In this document: one piece after another, positions 12,201 through 20,788 of the stretch | Numbering within the stretch: the stretch's first letter is position 1 | How the letters are laid out: each line of letters opens with the position of its first letter | DNA from: Apostichopus japonicus | Taxonomy: Eukaryota > Echinodermata > Holothuroidea > Aspidochirotida > Stichopodidae | Length of the DNA stretch: 64,000 nt | Assembly (NCBI RefSeq): GCF_037975245.1 | Contig: NC_092581.1 | Span: 6,167,501-6,231,500, forward strand | Direction of reading: 5' to 3' | Notes under the pieces: generated by a model | What the model was told of the DNA's origin: nothing | The model's database searches: none | The model's input: only the letters and a program-made list of their open reading frames with translations | Program-made: the position numbers and the translations under genes

Positions 12201-12737
12201 TACACAGCGGCTATCAAATTGCACACGCATTATGTACGTGGGCCCATATGCACGCCTATACCCAAGTGGGATTTAGGCCTACTCAAATGTGTGATGGGTC
12301 CTGGGATAAGACAGGAAACTTACATCTTCTGTGATGGTGCTTGGAAACAAACTGGTGTCGAAGTTCCACCCATCGTCACATTTGATGATTTCGAGGTCCA
12401 TCAAATCATCGCGATTTGCATACGCAGTCTCGATATCTATACCTGTGAAATTATATGTCAGGCATCTCGAATCTCGTTTATCGTCGTTGTCAAATTCAGG
12501 TTGTGAGAGTGACCTTTTGAGCTCACTACATTCCACCTCTGTCATATTCCACTGGCTGCAGCCCTCTTCTTCCCATTGGGCTACCTTACACCAGTGATCA
12601 TTGGTTCCTGCAATGAAGACTTGTACAAAAGCCATCATGGCAGCGACCAAGGACATTATGCAAATAACAAGGTAAGTACGGATTTGAAACCAGCCAAACT
12701 TCCCGGTCTGCATTAGGATGTCATCGAAATTCGTCAT
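4169..12737 (-). CDS. SLC22-family organic ion transporter, complete nine-exon gene
   Basis: Nine exons (12324-12737, 11564-11667, 11067-11221, 10362-10530, 8342-8468, 7787-7884, 6066-6274, 5045-5153, 4169-4427) join in frame to 547 residues plus TGA. Family knowledge: SLC22 proteins are 12-helix plasma-membrane carriers for organic cations, anions or carnitine. Seen: helix 1 at about residues 21-43; a large outer loop with six cysteines (50, 60, 70, 92, 120, 143) and N-glycosylation sites NMT at 64 and NFT at 96; the MFS motif after helix 2 (GVMADKFGR, 168-176); ESPRWL at 285-290; PETKG at 513-517. Length fits the family. In classical OCT1-3 an Asp precedes the IGGI-like stretch of helix 11; here the aligned residue looks like Arg474, more like OAT or OCTN members, so substrate class is left open. 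The start was chosen because MTNFDD begins the conserved amino terminus and an acceptor lies 12 nt upstream. Confidence 0.93.
4428..6065 (-). other. SLC22 introns 7 and 8, no other gene
   Basis: Intron 8 is 4428-5044 and intron 7 is 5154-6065; exon 8 (5045-5153) lies between them. Intron 7 contains two decayed TGACCTTTGACC-type fragments near 5729 and 5862. No independent coding or RNA gene was seen. Confidence 0.7.
5045..5153 (-). CDS. SLC22 gene, coding exon 8 (residues 426-462)
   Basis: 109 nt, starts after GTAACAG and reads PNGPARVTVAMVGKFAIS. It encodes helix 10 with NVYVLTAEIFPTPLR, the conserved YxxExFPTxxR pattern of SLC22. It ends two bases into Arg before GTAATT. Confidence 0.94.
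6066..6274 (-). CDS. SLC22 gene, coding exon 7 (residues 356-426)
   Basis: 209 nt, starts after ATGTCAG, completes Trp and reads FVQSFLYYGLSLG. It covers helices 7 to 9, including AYVAFCISGAVEIPAY and the cytosolic MRRFGRK motif that repeats the first-half MFS signature. It ends with one base of Pro before GTAAGC. Confidence 0.93.
6555..7770. repeat. 43-bp minisatellite filling SLC22 intron 6
   Basis: About 28 copies of a unit containing CACTAAATACGTTAGGAATG followed by ACACCTTACACTAATTCAAT. It fills nearly all of the 1.5-kb intron between exons 6 and 7. One unit near 7588-7620 is replaced by a copy of the exon 6 donor region. Confidence 0.93.
7588..7620 (-). other. Duplicated exon 6 end with decoy splice donor
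   Basis: AAAGCCTCAGT, ACTTACCAGTTAAACCAT recurs here and at the true exon 6 border (about 7769-7798). On the minus strand this gives a second ATGGTTTAACTG followed by GTAAGT inside the minisatellite, 180 bp downstream of the real donor. It has no acceptor or longer exon, so it is a donor decoy from repeat expansion, not an exon. Confidence 0.8.
7787..7884 (-). CDS. SLC22 gene, coding exon 6 (residues 324-356)
   Basis: 98 nt, starts after TTTTACAG with EAKEDNNVKQ, then SLLDVIRCPTL and the start of helix 7 (LFYLINLWFNW). It ends inside the Trp codon before GTAAGT. The rest of the cytosolic loop is here. A minisatellite begins only about 15 bases into the following intron. Confidence 0.9.
8342..8468 (-). 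CDS. SLC22 gene, coding exon 5 (residues 281-323)
   Basis: 127 nt, starts after TTACCAG and reads MITESPRWLLTKNRY, the hallmark ESPRWL of SLC22 at the start of the large cytosolic loop. It ends phase 0 with QLT before GTAAGT. Confidence 0.94.
8664..8789 (-). repeat. tRNA-derived SINE with intact tRNA head (copy 1)
   Basis: Minus-strand 8789 to 8718 folds like a tRNA: GCGTCCA and TGGAGGC acceptor arms with one mismatch, a T arm with GGGTTCGAATCCC and an anticodon loop GTACAAA. A unique tail of about 50 nt follows (GGAAGTTTTTTCACTGTTCT and onward), then a TA microsatellite, as expected of a SINE 3' end. The same tail follows the second copy, so this is a SINE, not a free tRNA gene. It lies in SLC22 intron 4 in the gene's orientation. 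Confidence 0.8.
9041..9132 (-). repeat. tRNA-derived SINE, head-truncated copy 2
   Basis: Repeats the tail and T arm of copy 1 almost exactly, then breaks off in the anticodon region (CTCCCGCTCCCGC) and runs into a long TA tract. About 30 bp inverted repeats (8911-8945 and 9198-9232) flank the copy and the TA tract. Confidence 0.75.
9133..9197. repeat. Long TA dinucleotide tract
   Basis: About 65 bp of uninterrupted TA repeats next to the truncated SINE, inside SLC22 intron 4. A shorter TA tract is at 8643-8667. The tyrosine-isoleucine frames through it are artefacts. Confidence 0.95.
9233..10160. other. SLC22 intron 4, no other feature
   Basis: AT-rich intron sequence without a recognisable gene or repeat; some C-rich stretches near 9360 and 9730. 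Confidence 0.5.
10165..10318. repeat. Short tandem repeat of AAAAGCATGT units near an exon
   Basis: Units of 10-12 bp (AAAAAGCATGTAAAAGTATGT and variants) repeat up to 44 bp from the donor of coding exon 4. The deduced Leu/His/Phe-rich frame is not coding. Confidence 0.85.
10362..10530 (-). CDS. SLC22 gene, coding exon 4 (residues 225-281)
   Basis: 169 nt, starts after CGAAG, reads TELVVPEMRVYVG and includes helices 5 and 6 (VALWYFFAIGYFVLSG and WRAILAVFALPYL). It ends in PSF plus two bases of Leu before GTAAGT. The frame runs on from exon 3 and matches the SLC22 order of motifs. Confidence 0.93.
10793..10872. repeat. Short tandem repeat with TATAGGCACCGT
   Basis: Five degenerate copies of a unit of about 16-20 bp with core TATAGGCACCGT in SLC22 intron 3. 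Confidence 0.8.
11067..11221 (-). CDS. SLC22 gene, coding exon 3 (residues 173-225)
   Basis: 155 nt, starts after TTGCAG, completes the Lys codon and continues FGRYYTFL. It encodes helices 3 and 4 (including LRFLVGASAYGT) and ends at FVL plus one base of Gly before GTAAAT. Confidence 0.92.
11564..11667 (-). CDS. SLC22 gene, coding exon 2 (residues 139-173)
   Basis: 104 nt, starts after a CACCAG acceptor with WELVCDKAF and ends inside the Lys codon of MADK before GTAAGA. It encodes helix 2 (about 151-171). A 104-nt second exon is, as I recall, the usual vertebrate SLC22 size. Confidence 0.93.
11668..12323 (-). other. SLC22 intron 1 (between coding exons 1 and 2)
   Basis: GTAAGT donor at the exon 1 side and CACCAG acceptor at the exon 2 side. 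No separate gene or clear repeat in it. Confidence 0.8.
12324..12737 (-). CDS. SLC22 gene, coding exon 1 (residues 1-138)
   Basis: Begins at the ATG of MTNFDDILMQ and ends in TITED before a GTAAGT donor, phase 0. It encodes the cytosolic amino terminus, helix 1 and most of the cysteine-rich glycosylated loop, ending just before the WELVC motif in the next exon. Confidence 0.93.
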
Positions 12738-12751
12738 GATGAGAGCTGTCT
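12738..12751 (-). promoter_or_regulatory. Splice acceptor in the SLC22 5' untranslated region
   Basis: The minus strand reads TTTTGTGTGCAG then ACAGCTCTCATC then ATG. A good acceptor 12 nt before the start codon implies a noncoding first exon farther upstream, which I could not identify. Confidence 0.65.
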
Positions 12752-12795
12752 GCACACAAAAGATGAAATAACACCATGGTTTACTCACTGTAAGT

Positions 12796-13365
12796 CAGTG
12801 GTTCTCAAACATTTTTAGACGACCGCTCCTTCGACCATCTTGAACTGTCCCAATGCCCCCCCCCTCCCCCCCCCCCACCGGGTCTAGATTTTACGCTAAC
12901 ATCCTAAGCCTCCCTAAGGTTATGTCTAAAATGATTTCCAAATGCTAAGAAACATGTTTCGTGATATTTTGCATTGATTTAATGACGAATTTTGAAAGCC
13001 AAATTTATGCCCCAATTGAAATAGTGTGTGGACCAGTTTCACGAGAGTCAAACGGCGACATTTTTTCGTAAATTTTTATATTTCCAGCCCAGTCCTAGGA
13101 TAGAATCTACCCTAGACTATGTTTACTTGAAAATGATTCTCCTTTAAGTATAACTAGGTTAGAATTTCCTAAATTCCCCTCACAATTTTTATTTTGTTCC
13201 CAGACCCCCTGGATGCCTTATTGTGCCCTAAATCGCTGCAGTGATGTGTCGTAATCGCCAGGGACCCCCAACGCCCCTTCTCCCCGTGTACCCTGTAGCG
13301 CCCCCCCCCCCTGAGACTTCCCAAACGCTCCCAGTGGGCGGTAGGGACCACTTTGAGAACCACTG
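12796..13365. mobile_element. hAT/Charlie-like nonautonomous element
   Basis: Begins CAGTGGTTCTCAAAC and ends CTTTGAGAACCACTG, a near-perfect terminal inverted repeat of the classic hAT-Charlie form. The interior is C-rich without a transposase. No clear 8-bp flank duplication remains, suggesting age. It sits in the presumed 5' intron of the SLC22 gene. Confidence 0.82.
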
Positions 13366-13600
13366 CACTAGACCATTGTTAGGACATCAGTGTGGGTGCT
13401 ATTTATAATACTCCCTCTGCAAAATACATGTAGCAAGTAATTTAATTAACTCATTAATTAATTACACAATATACATGTTGTCTGTTTTTCGGAGGCCGTT
13501 TCGGGAGCTTCAGTTTGATTTTGATCTGTTTGGGAGTCTTATCGAATCCCACAACTTTTTTTCTATTTTTGGATATTCCAAGACAGTACATTAGTTACAC

Positions 13601-13789
13601 ATTACATGGTACACAAACTGCAGAAGGGAATGTATACACGTAGTACATGCTAGGATCCTAGCGTCTCGTTTGTAGTAACAGAATGATAGTACCAAACCAG
13701 CAATAGTTACAAGACCTGCCAATACAGTAATTAATATCCAGAATGTATACTTTCCTAAGTGAGCTGTCCCAAACAACTTATGTCACACT
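13601..13789 (-). CDS. Unassigned transmembrane exon-like segment, copy 1
   Basis: The minus-strand frame encodes GKYTFWILITVLAGLVTIAG, LVLSFCYYKRDARI and LACTTCIHSLLQFVY. There is one strong hydrophobic helix followed by a basic, cysteine-containing stretch, like a membrane-anchor exon. It is nearly identical to copy 2 at 14975-15163, and the frame is open in both, with the few changes mostly conservative. I do not recognise the family. It may belong to a gene whose other exons are outside or unseen; no ATG start is visible. Confidence 0.4.
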
Positions 13790-14974
13790 CTAAAAAATAA
13801 ACGGGTAGTTCTACACTGTTGTCAGGTATTTTAACACATGGATTGTTATTAAACACTGGAAAAGTGTATAATAAACATCCACAATGTAGTTATACCATCA
13901 CAAAGTGTAAATATAACCATTGCCTTGGCCATTACCCGATAAACATGTACATATACCCCGAGGTAAAGCCGGTTTGTGTATTTCTGATCTTTGTGGGTAA
14001 ATGTACATTCTCTGCGTGTAATAAGACACAATGATTTATGTACATTTACACATTTACAGTGCTTAATTTACACTCACTTTTCAAAAAAAGTACCCTCTTT
14101 AACCAAAAGGGTAATTTTACCAACATAACATGTACTTTGCACGAACTATGTATATCTTAGTAACAAGGTGTAAAATAACCCTTCTTAGTATGTTATTTTA
14201 CAATCAAAAAAGGTATAACACCAACAACACTTATTTTGAAGTATCATAAAAGGGTAGATTCACACAAGATAAGAGCTATTTATACACTTCATGGGGTTGT
14301 ATTTGTTCTACACTTGTAATTAGTTTAAAATTCCACCCTGGGGAAAAATCACCGAGTATTTATGTAACTGAAGTATACATTTACTCGGTCATGGGTTAAT
14401 ATATAGCTCTACCAGAAATTATTCTGTATTTTCGGGTCTAAACCCGTCATTATTTGTATGCACCCTACATACATTTTGGAACACAGAGCTGCCCCGGCGA
14501 CTATAGGCCCAATTTCTAAAGTCCCAACAACCGAAGCAAATTACTGTCAAAAGGACGATGCCATAAGAGACCTCAAATTGGGGCGACAAATATGCCAGCT
14601 GTCTAGCTTGACATTTATTTATTAATAGCCTATCGTGTTATATATATACGGCAAACCGTACAGATATATGGAGTATCCCCGAATTTCCCCGTGGAAATGT
14701 CTGCATGGTGATTAGTAAAATAATAACTGTTTCTTATGTGGGGGTCAGGGGGATAGGGATGGAGTCGTAGGCTAGGCATATATATGCAGTTTCGTGAAGT
14801 TTAATAAGGCAAGACTAACTAATACAGTCAAAAGAGAAAATGATCCTGAGGTAATGAACAGATAAGGAGCCGCGTCCAACCTGTAATTACGAACACCCGA
14901 TTAGCGGGTCAAGACAATTATCTATATAAGATCTACATAGGTCTAACCATAGGCGCGTATGAGACGGGGTGAGG
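13790..14974. other. Spacer between the duplicated segments
   Basis: No gene recognised. Many short GTAAAAT and TGTACATTTACAC-like words occur near 13830-14420, but not a regular array. Confidence 0.5.
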
Positions 14975-15163
14975 GTTTTTGGTACACAAACAGCAGAAGG
15001 GAATGTATACACGTAGTACATGCTAGGATCCTAGATTCTCGTTTGTAGTAACATAATGATAGTACCAAACCAGCAATAGTTACAAGACCTGCCAATACAG
15101 TAATTAATATCCAGAATGTATACTTTCCTACGTGAGCTGTCCCAAACAACTTATGTCATATGC
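14975..15163 (-). CDS. Unassigned transmembrane exon-like segment, copy 2
   Basis: About 97% identical to copy 1. The frame reads FGTAHVGKYTFWILITVLAG, then LSLCYYKRESRI. Compared with copy 1, Leu-Phe-Asp-Ala become Val-Leu-Glu-Ser, without any stop or frameshift. Homology ends sharply at about 14975 (GGTACACAAAC) and 15163 (TTATGTCA). Confidence 0.4.
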
Positions 15164-15388
15164 ACGGTCGAGCGGCACTATAACAACTTTTGTACTGATT
15201 ACTTTATTCACGCGTTCTGCAAATCCTATTCGTTCAGATTTTAAAATTACTAAAATATATATTGTCGTTGCTTTACAAAATATACTTATACACGTATACT
15301 TTTATATTAATATGAATACCTAGGCCTATATATATACTTTAAAAAGTATACTTTTATAAATATATGAATTCCTATATATTACTATTAC
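15164..15388. other. AT-rich spacer
   Basis: Mostly TATA-rich short repeats (TATACTTTTATA and similar) with no gene. Confidence 0.6.
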
Positions 15389-15938
15389 AAGCTAAAACGA
15401 AAGCTTCCGAAACGGCTCCCGAAAAATGGGTGCCTGCGGCTTCCAGAGGGGCATTCCCAACAAAACGATGACATCATATCATCTAATCGCGTTACAACTC
15501 GTTTTGGTTCAAAAAATTTCATCTTGAATGACCTTGGCGCCGATGCGCGGTATTATGGAACGCGAAAAGGGAACAATTATTTTGTTGTTTAAACTAAGTT
15601 TGTTGCTGTCTAAACTAAAGTTGTTGCTGCTATTTTACCATGTTGCTGTTGTTCGTTGATGTCAAGCTAAAACGAAAGCTTCCGAAACGGCTCCCGAAAA
15701 ATGGGTGCCTGCGGCTTCCAGAGGGGCATTCCCAACAAAACGATGACATCATATCATCTAATCGCGTTATAACTCGTTTTGGTTCAAAAAATTTCATCTT
15801 GAATGACCTTGGCGCCGATGCGCGGTATTATGGAACGCGAAAAGGGAACAATTATTTTGTTGTTTAAACTAAGTTTGTTGCTGTCTAAACTAAAGTTGTT
15901 GCTGCTATTTTACCATGTTGCTGTTGTTCGTTGATGTC
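15389..15938. repeat. Near-perfect 275-bp tandem duplication
   Basis: Two head-to-tail copies start with AAGCTAAAACGAAAGCTTCC and differ at one or two bases, for example GCGTTACAAC versus GCGTTATAAC. Each contains ATGGAACGCGAAAAGGGAAC and TAAACTAAGTTTGTTGCTG. The high identity implies a recent event or an assembly duplication. Confidence 0.92.
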
Positions 15939-16075
15939 TAAACTTATGTTGATGTCTAAACGCGCGTTAATGTCTAGACTCACGTTGTTTTCTTAATGTA
16001 CGGTTGATGTCTAAACTCACGTTGATGTCTAAAACTTCGTTGATATCTAAACTTACGTTGTTGTAACACATTGTG
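15939..16075. repeat. Short tandem repeat GTTGATGTCTAAAC
   Basis: Degenerate copies of a 14-18 bp unit follow the 275-bp repeats. A related array in reverse complement is at 18020-18170. Confidence 0.8.
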
Positions 16076-16129
16076 AACGAACATCATTCCCTCTTTTCAA
16101 AAAATTATAACAATCAACCTCAAGTTGCT

Positions 16130-17530
16130 TCCGTTCAGAGCTAACAACATTTCTATTACAGAGATTTTCATGCTAAATACAGCCAATGATGTTTTCTCAA
16201 AATTTCCCGCGATTTATTTGGCTAATAGTCCCTTACCCATTGTCTGCAAATATGCTTGCATCGTCAGTGCTCAATGAACGCAAAGTATGATTGTTTAACT
16301 ATGGAACGCGAAAAGGGAAAAATTCGTTAACGTCCTGATTTGTAGCAACAGCCATGTAAATATCATTCACAACCTGATTTGTCGAACTAAATCACATTGT
16401 TAACGATATTTACATGATAGTTGATACAACTCCGAGGACGTTGTTAACGATATTGTTAACGTAACATTTGAATAATTGTTTTTATCACAGAAAGTTATGA
16501 GTTGAGACAATCTATGAATTTTGCGGGAAGCTACCACAACATCTCTGATACTGAAAAGGCATTTCATCTCACAGTATGTTTTGTTCTCTCCGTATTGACA
16601 GTTGATGATGTAAAATGTGCATTCATACCACAGTAATTTCTTCGTTGCAAACTTGCGTAAAGTTTCGCGGTCCCTTTGACCACGTGCTTCAAGTCATAAT
16701 TCTGGTGCAACGTTCGTGTGTATATACTACTGTATTCATACATCGTCAAAAGTAGTCATTGAAGTTGGAGATACTTAATCGACATTGCGTAAAAATGTTA
16801 TTTAAATACTATAATTTTCGTGGAGCTGGCTGTTTCCAAATTCTGCGAAGCATCCAGGGTAAATATGTTGGATCAGTTGCTCTATGTTGGATGTAGTCTG
16901 CGCTTCGTGAGTAACACAAAGGGCACAATATTGAAGTACGTAGCTAATACACTCACTGAATTATTTTACTAAACCCACCAAGCATGTTCATTCGTAACAC
17001 CAATCCAGTTCGGAGTTTCGATTTGCGAAATGGATTGTGTTGTAAATGGAATATACACAAAACCTCGCTCAACATTGTTACGAACTTTTGGACCAAAAAA
17101 CCCGCTAACATGTTATGCAAGAAACGAATCATCCAAGATACACTCGAGTTTTGACTAGGGCTACGTGTTATAGGTACGGTGATATGATATTTTCTTCACA
17201 AATTTTCAGGATTTGCGCACAACATATACAGACATCATTTAATGGTTCAAATAAATAAGTTTTAAGTGCAGTATTTTTATGCTGGCATTTTTTCTAGACA
17301 CTCGTTTTACTTGATTTCCGACATTCACAGCGTATCTCTACACATTGTTGGAGGGGCTCAATGAAATCAGTTTAAAAGTGCAGTATTTTTATGCTGGTAC
17401 TTTCTCTAGACATTCGTTTTACTTGATTTCCGACATTCACAGCGTATATGCATAGCCTATAACATTGTAAAAGTTGTTTACCGTGCAGCCTCCTATTCGT
17501 ATGAGGCGTAACGCACATGTTATGTGATAG
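16130..17530. repeat. Dispersed repeat family C, long copy
   Basis: Segments reappear elsewhere in the window. The stretch at 16140-16290 (with GGCTAATAGTCCC) is inverted at 46590-46720. The stretch at 16500-16720 (GTGCATTCATACCACAGTAA, AACTTGCGTAAA, GACCACGTGCTTCA) recurs at 61150-61330. CTCGTTTTACTTGATTTCCG occurs at about 17300 and, with small changes, at about 17410 and 61365. No protein is recognised, and the family type is unknown. Confidence 0.75.
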
Positions 17531-17544
17531 GCTGGCTGTGGGAG

Positions 17545-17780
17545 ATACGGTAGCTTATAAAACAAGGTTTCCACAATTTGGCGTCTGGTGACTCCAAATG
17601 ACCTTTGACCTCAATAAAATCTTGTACTGAACGTTTCACAACTACATACTAAATATGAGATTCGTCCAACTTTCCCTTCTTGAGTTATAGTGTTTCACAA
17701 GGTTTTCACAATTTGACCTCTAGTGACCCCAAATGCACTTGGACCTCCAAGACCCTATTGTTTTTGGTGGAGGTGTGTAT
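17545..17780. repeat. Remnant of the 146-bp TGACCTTTGACC repeat family
   Basis: Two degenerate units with TTCACAATTTGACC, CCCCAAATG and GACCTCAATAAAA or GACCTCCAAGA precede the palindrome; the same unit returns at 18520-19110. Confidence 0.75.
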
Positions 17781-17783
17781 AGC

Positions 17784-17835
17784 CACGTACAGAAGACTGA
17801 CCTGTGTTTAAACACAGGTCAGTCTTCTGTACGTG
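17784..17835. repeat. Perfect 52-bp palindrome
   Basis: CACGTACAGAAGACTGACC continues to GTGTTT and is followed at once by its exact reverse complement: 26-bp arms, no spacer. Confidence 0.97.
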
Positions 17836-17939
17836 ATAATTATCATGCCATAGTGTTATTGTATCAAAATGGTGGTTCGGGCCATTTTCTATTGTAACAG
17901 GTAGTTCTGGTTATACTAACAAGCAGAAGTCTAGTGCAC

Positions 17940-18465
17940 TGATGTCATCGAAACCTCAATGCATTTTGCATTCTGGTTTACATTACGCGGTTGAGCAATT
18001 TTGAACAGCGCCGATGGCAACAACGTAAGTTAAGAAAACGACGTATGTTTAGACAACGGAAGTTAAGACATCAACGTGAGTTGAGCAACAACGTGGTCAA
18101 ACAGCAGCAACAACTTAAGTTTCACAAACTTAGTTTAGACAACGAAATAAGTTTGCTCTTTTCGCGTTCCATAGCCTATATAGATATACCCTTCTGCAGT
18201 TTGTGTACCATGTAATGTGGAATAAAGGTAAATTCATATAGGCCGACATGTTCATGTGTAATTAATTAGTTCATTCAATTCTTTGCTATTTAAGATAACA
18301 TCGATGGCAACCTCGTGTGAAAAACGGCTGCCCGCTTTAAAAATAATTAAAAAATAATAATTATAATAAATAAAAAAGAAATGAAAACAGTTTTGGGATT
18401 CGATCACACTCCCAAACAGATAAAAACCAGAATGCAAAAATGCATTGTGGTTTTGATGATGTCAC
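17940..18465. repeat. Inverted-repeat block with reverse copy of the 15.8-16.1 kb repeat
   Basis: Ends are related inverted sequences (about 17942-17978, TCAATGCATTTTGCATTCTGG, and the reverse of 18420-18462). Between them, 17990-18170 is a degraded reverse complement of 15830-16070 (GTTTAGACAACG, TTTCGCGTTCC). TGTTTGGGAGT near 18410 is also shared, inverted, with 13520-13550. Parts of a DNA-type repeat family are likely. Confidence 0.6.
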
Positions 18466-19195
18466 ATGAGCAGTTTTCTTCATGAATCTGACCTAATGTA
18501 TAGTGAGGGTGTATATACATGTTTACAAGGGTTTCACGATTTGACCTCTGATGACCCCAATTGACCTTTGACCTCCACCAAAAACAATAGGCTTCTTCAA
18601 CTCAACGTGGTACTTCTACACACTAAGTTAGAGGTCGGCCCAAGCTTCCAGTATTGAGATATCGTGATTACAAGGTTTGCACAATTTGACCCCTGGTGAC
18701 CCCAAATGACCTTTGCCCTCCACCAAAACCATAGGTTTCTTTTAAACAATGTGGTACTCCTACACACTAAATATGAGGTCTGCCCATGATTCCCGTCTTG
18801 AGATATCGTGTTTACGAGGTTTTCACAATTTGACCCCTGGTGACCCCAAATGACCTTTGACCTCCACCAAAAACAATAGGATTCTTGTACTTAATGTGGT
18901 TCTTTTATACATCAAATATGAAGTTGGTCTGACCTTCTCTTCTTGAGATATTGTGTTTACAAGGTTTTCACAATTTGACCCCTGGTGACCCCAAATGACC
19001 TTTGACCTCCACCAAAAACAATAGGATTCTAGTACTTAATGTGGTACTTCTACACACTAAATATGAAATTTTTCTGACCTTTCTTTCTTGAGATATCGTG
19101 TTTACAAGCTGGGCGTCACAAACGCACTCACATGTCACACACACGTACACGCATACGCCTTCATGAATGCATAGGTTACGATTATCATCGAAACC
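18449..19195. mobile_element. Helentron-like nonautonomous element, 146-bp core repeats
   Basis: Layout: a left motif GGTTTTGATGAT at 18449; four tandem units of about 146 bp with TTTGACCCCTGGTGACCCC and TGACCTTTGACCTCCACC; a CA-rich stretch; GCATAGG; then a hairpin (19174-19195, GGTT-A-CGAT TATC ATCG-A-AACC) followed by AAAAA. The right motif ATCATCGAAACC is the inverse of the left one with one mismatch. Subterminal inverted repeats, tandem core and 3' hairpin match Helentron-associated elements such as DINE-1. No Rep/helicase protein is present. The assignment is inference. Confidence 0.55.
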
Positions 19196-19742
19196 AAAAA
19201 CGGAGGCTCCCGAAATGGCACCCGAGTTCGTCCCGTTTGGACTCCCAAGGCGGGGGGGGGGGGGGGAAGTAGCACGATGTATACTACTTGCATATTTTTC
19301 ATGTTCAAATTAAAGATTTCTCATTGCTACGACAACAATTCCATAAAGTAACTAACGTTTAATACATAGCCAAAAACATTAGAACATACCATCCCTATAT
19401 TATAATCATGAAGCGATGCAGACAGTACAAAGTCAAGCTACGTGGTAACTCTATCATTACACTACTTCTAGACTCTACGTTTACTTTGTATATGTAGGAG
19501 TGTTCGACCGATTATATGATAATCGGCTTTACCGATTACCTATTAGATCCTGTGATGCCGATTACGGTATACCGATTATTTCATCATTTTCGTGGAACTG
19601 GCTTAATGTATGATTTAATGTTATGAGTACTAACTTCTAGGCCGATACAATCAAATATATGTAAATGAACGACTTAAAACGTTTCGCAATAAAGATTAAT
19701 GGAGCAAATAAAGAACACGTTGTTATATACATGAGGCGCTGT
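19196..19742. other. No gene recognised
   Basis: Contains a G run at 19253-19266 and a small cluster of CCGATTA words near 19508-19580. Otherwise unremarkable AT-rich DNA. Confidence 0.5.
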
Positions 19743-20090
19743 ACGTGGTGACCGGACAACTCCCCCTGGACAATTACCTCCCGGAAAATTACGCCCCTGA
19801 CAACTCCCCCGTGGACGAGTACCCCCCGGACAATTCCCACCCAGATAATTCCAAACCCGGACAGTTCCCACCCCAGGCAACTCCCCCCTGGACAATTCTC
19901 ACCCCGGTCGACTCCCCACCGGACAATTACCCCCCGGACAATTACCCTCCCGGACGATTCCCCTTGAACCCCCCCCCCCCCACCCCGGACAATTTCCCCC
20001 GGACAATTGGCCCAGAGATAATTGTCAATCGGGAGCACCCAATTGGGACGATTTTATAACGCTAGTTACCAATAAAAACTGTGCATAACC
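19743..20090. repeat. Dispersed minisatellite element, GGACAATTCCCCC type (copy 1)
   Basis: Units of 14-17 bp with CGGACAATT and C-rich spacers run from GGTGACCGGACAACTCC to CCCGGACAATTGG. The right flank (GGGAGCACCCAATTGGGACG and TAACGCTAGTTACCA) is shared in inverse orientation with 50480-50540, so the array moves as part of a larger element. Confidence 0.85.
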
Positions 20091-20503
20091 AACAGGCCCA
20101 ACTCACCTGAGAAGAAAATAATCGTACGAACAACGAGTATATCTTGATGCGAGACTCTCGTGCATTAGTGATACATTTATTTATTTCCGTTTTCTGTGTG
20201 TAAACCATGTCTGCCCTTAAGAGAGTGTCTTTCGCTTAATTTTTCCACATTAAGGTGTGAGATATTCTTTTTCATTTGTCTGCTTACATAGAGATCTGAA
20301 TTACTACTTTCGCCTGTCACGCTACCAGTGTAATAATTTTTACAATGTAGTAAAACATACGATCACCGTTGAATTGAAAAGCTTAAATAGGAGACCGAAA
20401 CACTTTTTTGTTTCGCGTGCATTCAATACTATAGATACACTGACACAATGATAATAATTTGGCGTCAATTTGTGAAAAAAATAGATTTGTTCAAACTTGT
20501 TTG
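20091..20503. other. No gene recognised
   Basis: AT-rich unique-looking sequence; no supported coding frame. Confidence 0.5.
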
Positions 20504-20788
20504 GTGGCATTCATAGGCGTACGAGACCATTTCAGTTTGGGGGGCAGAACTTTTTGTGCCCGAAAGTTCCCGTGACACTATCTAAGCGGAGCGCCACCAT
20601 CGGTTGGCGCGTAGCGTACAAGAAAATTTTTGGCACACAATGCCTCTCAGATTGCCGGAAACGGCACTTCTGAGGCCTTGCAAGTTGCATCTAAACATTC
20701 TTTATTTTATAATCTCACGTTTTAGAAATTTACACTTCCCCAAAAATTTGGTAAATTAGAAGAAGAAACAAGAGCCCAAGGGCACTGT

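Noticed and set aside
12796-13365. Coding exon upstream of the SLC22 start
   Set aside because: The region is bounded by hAT inverted repeats and is C-rich without a useful frame; the transporter's amino terminus is already complete in coding exon 1.
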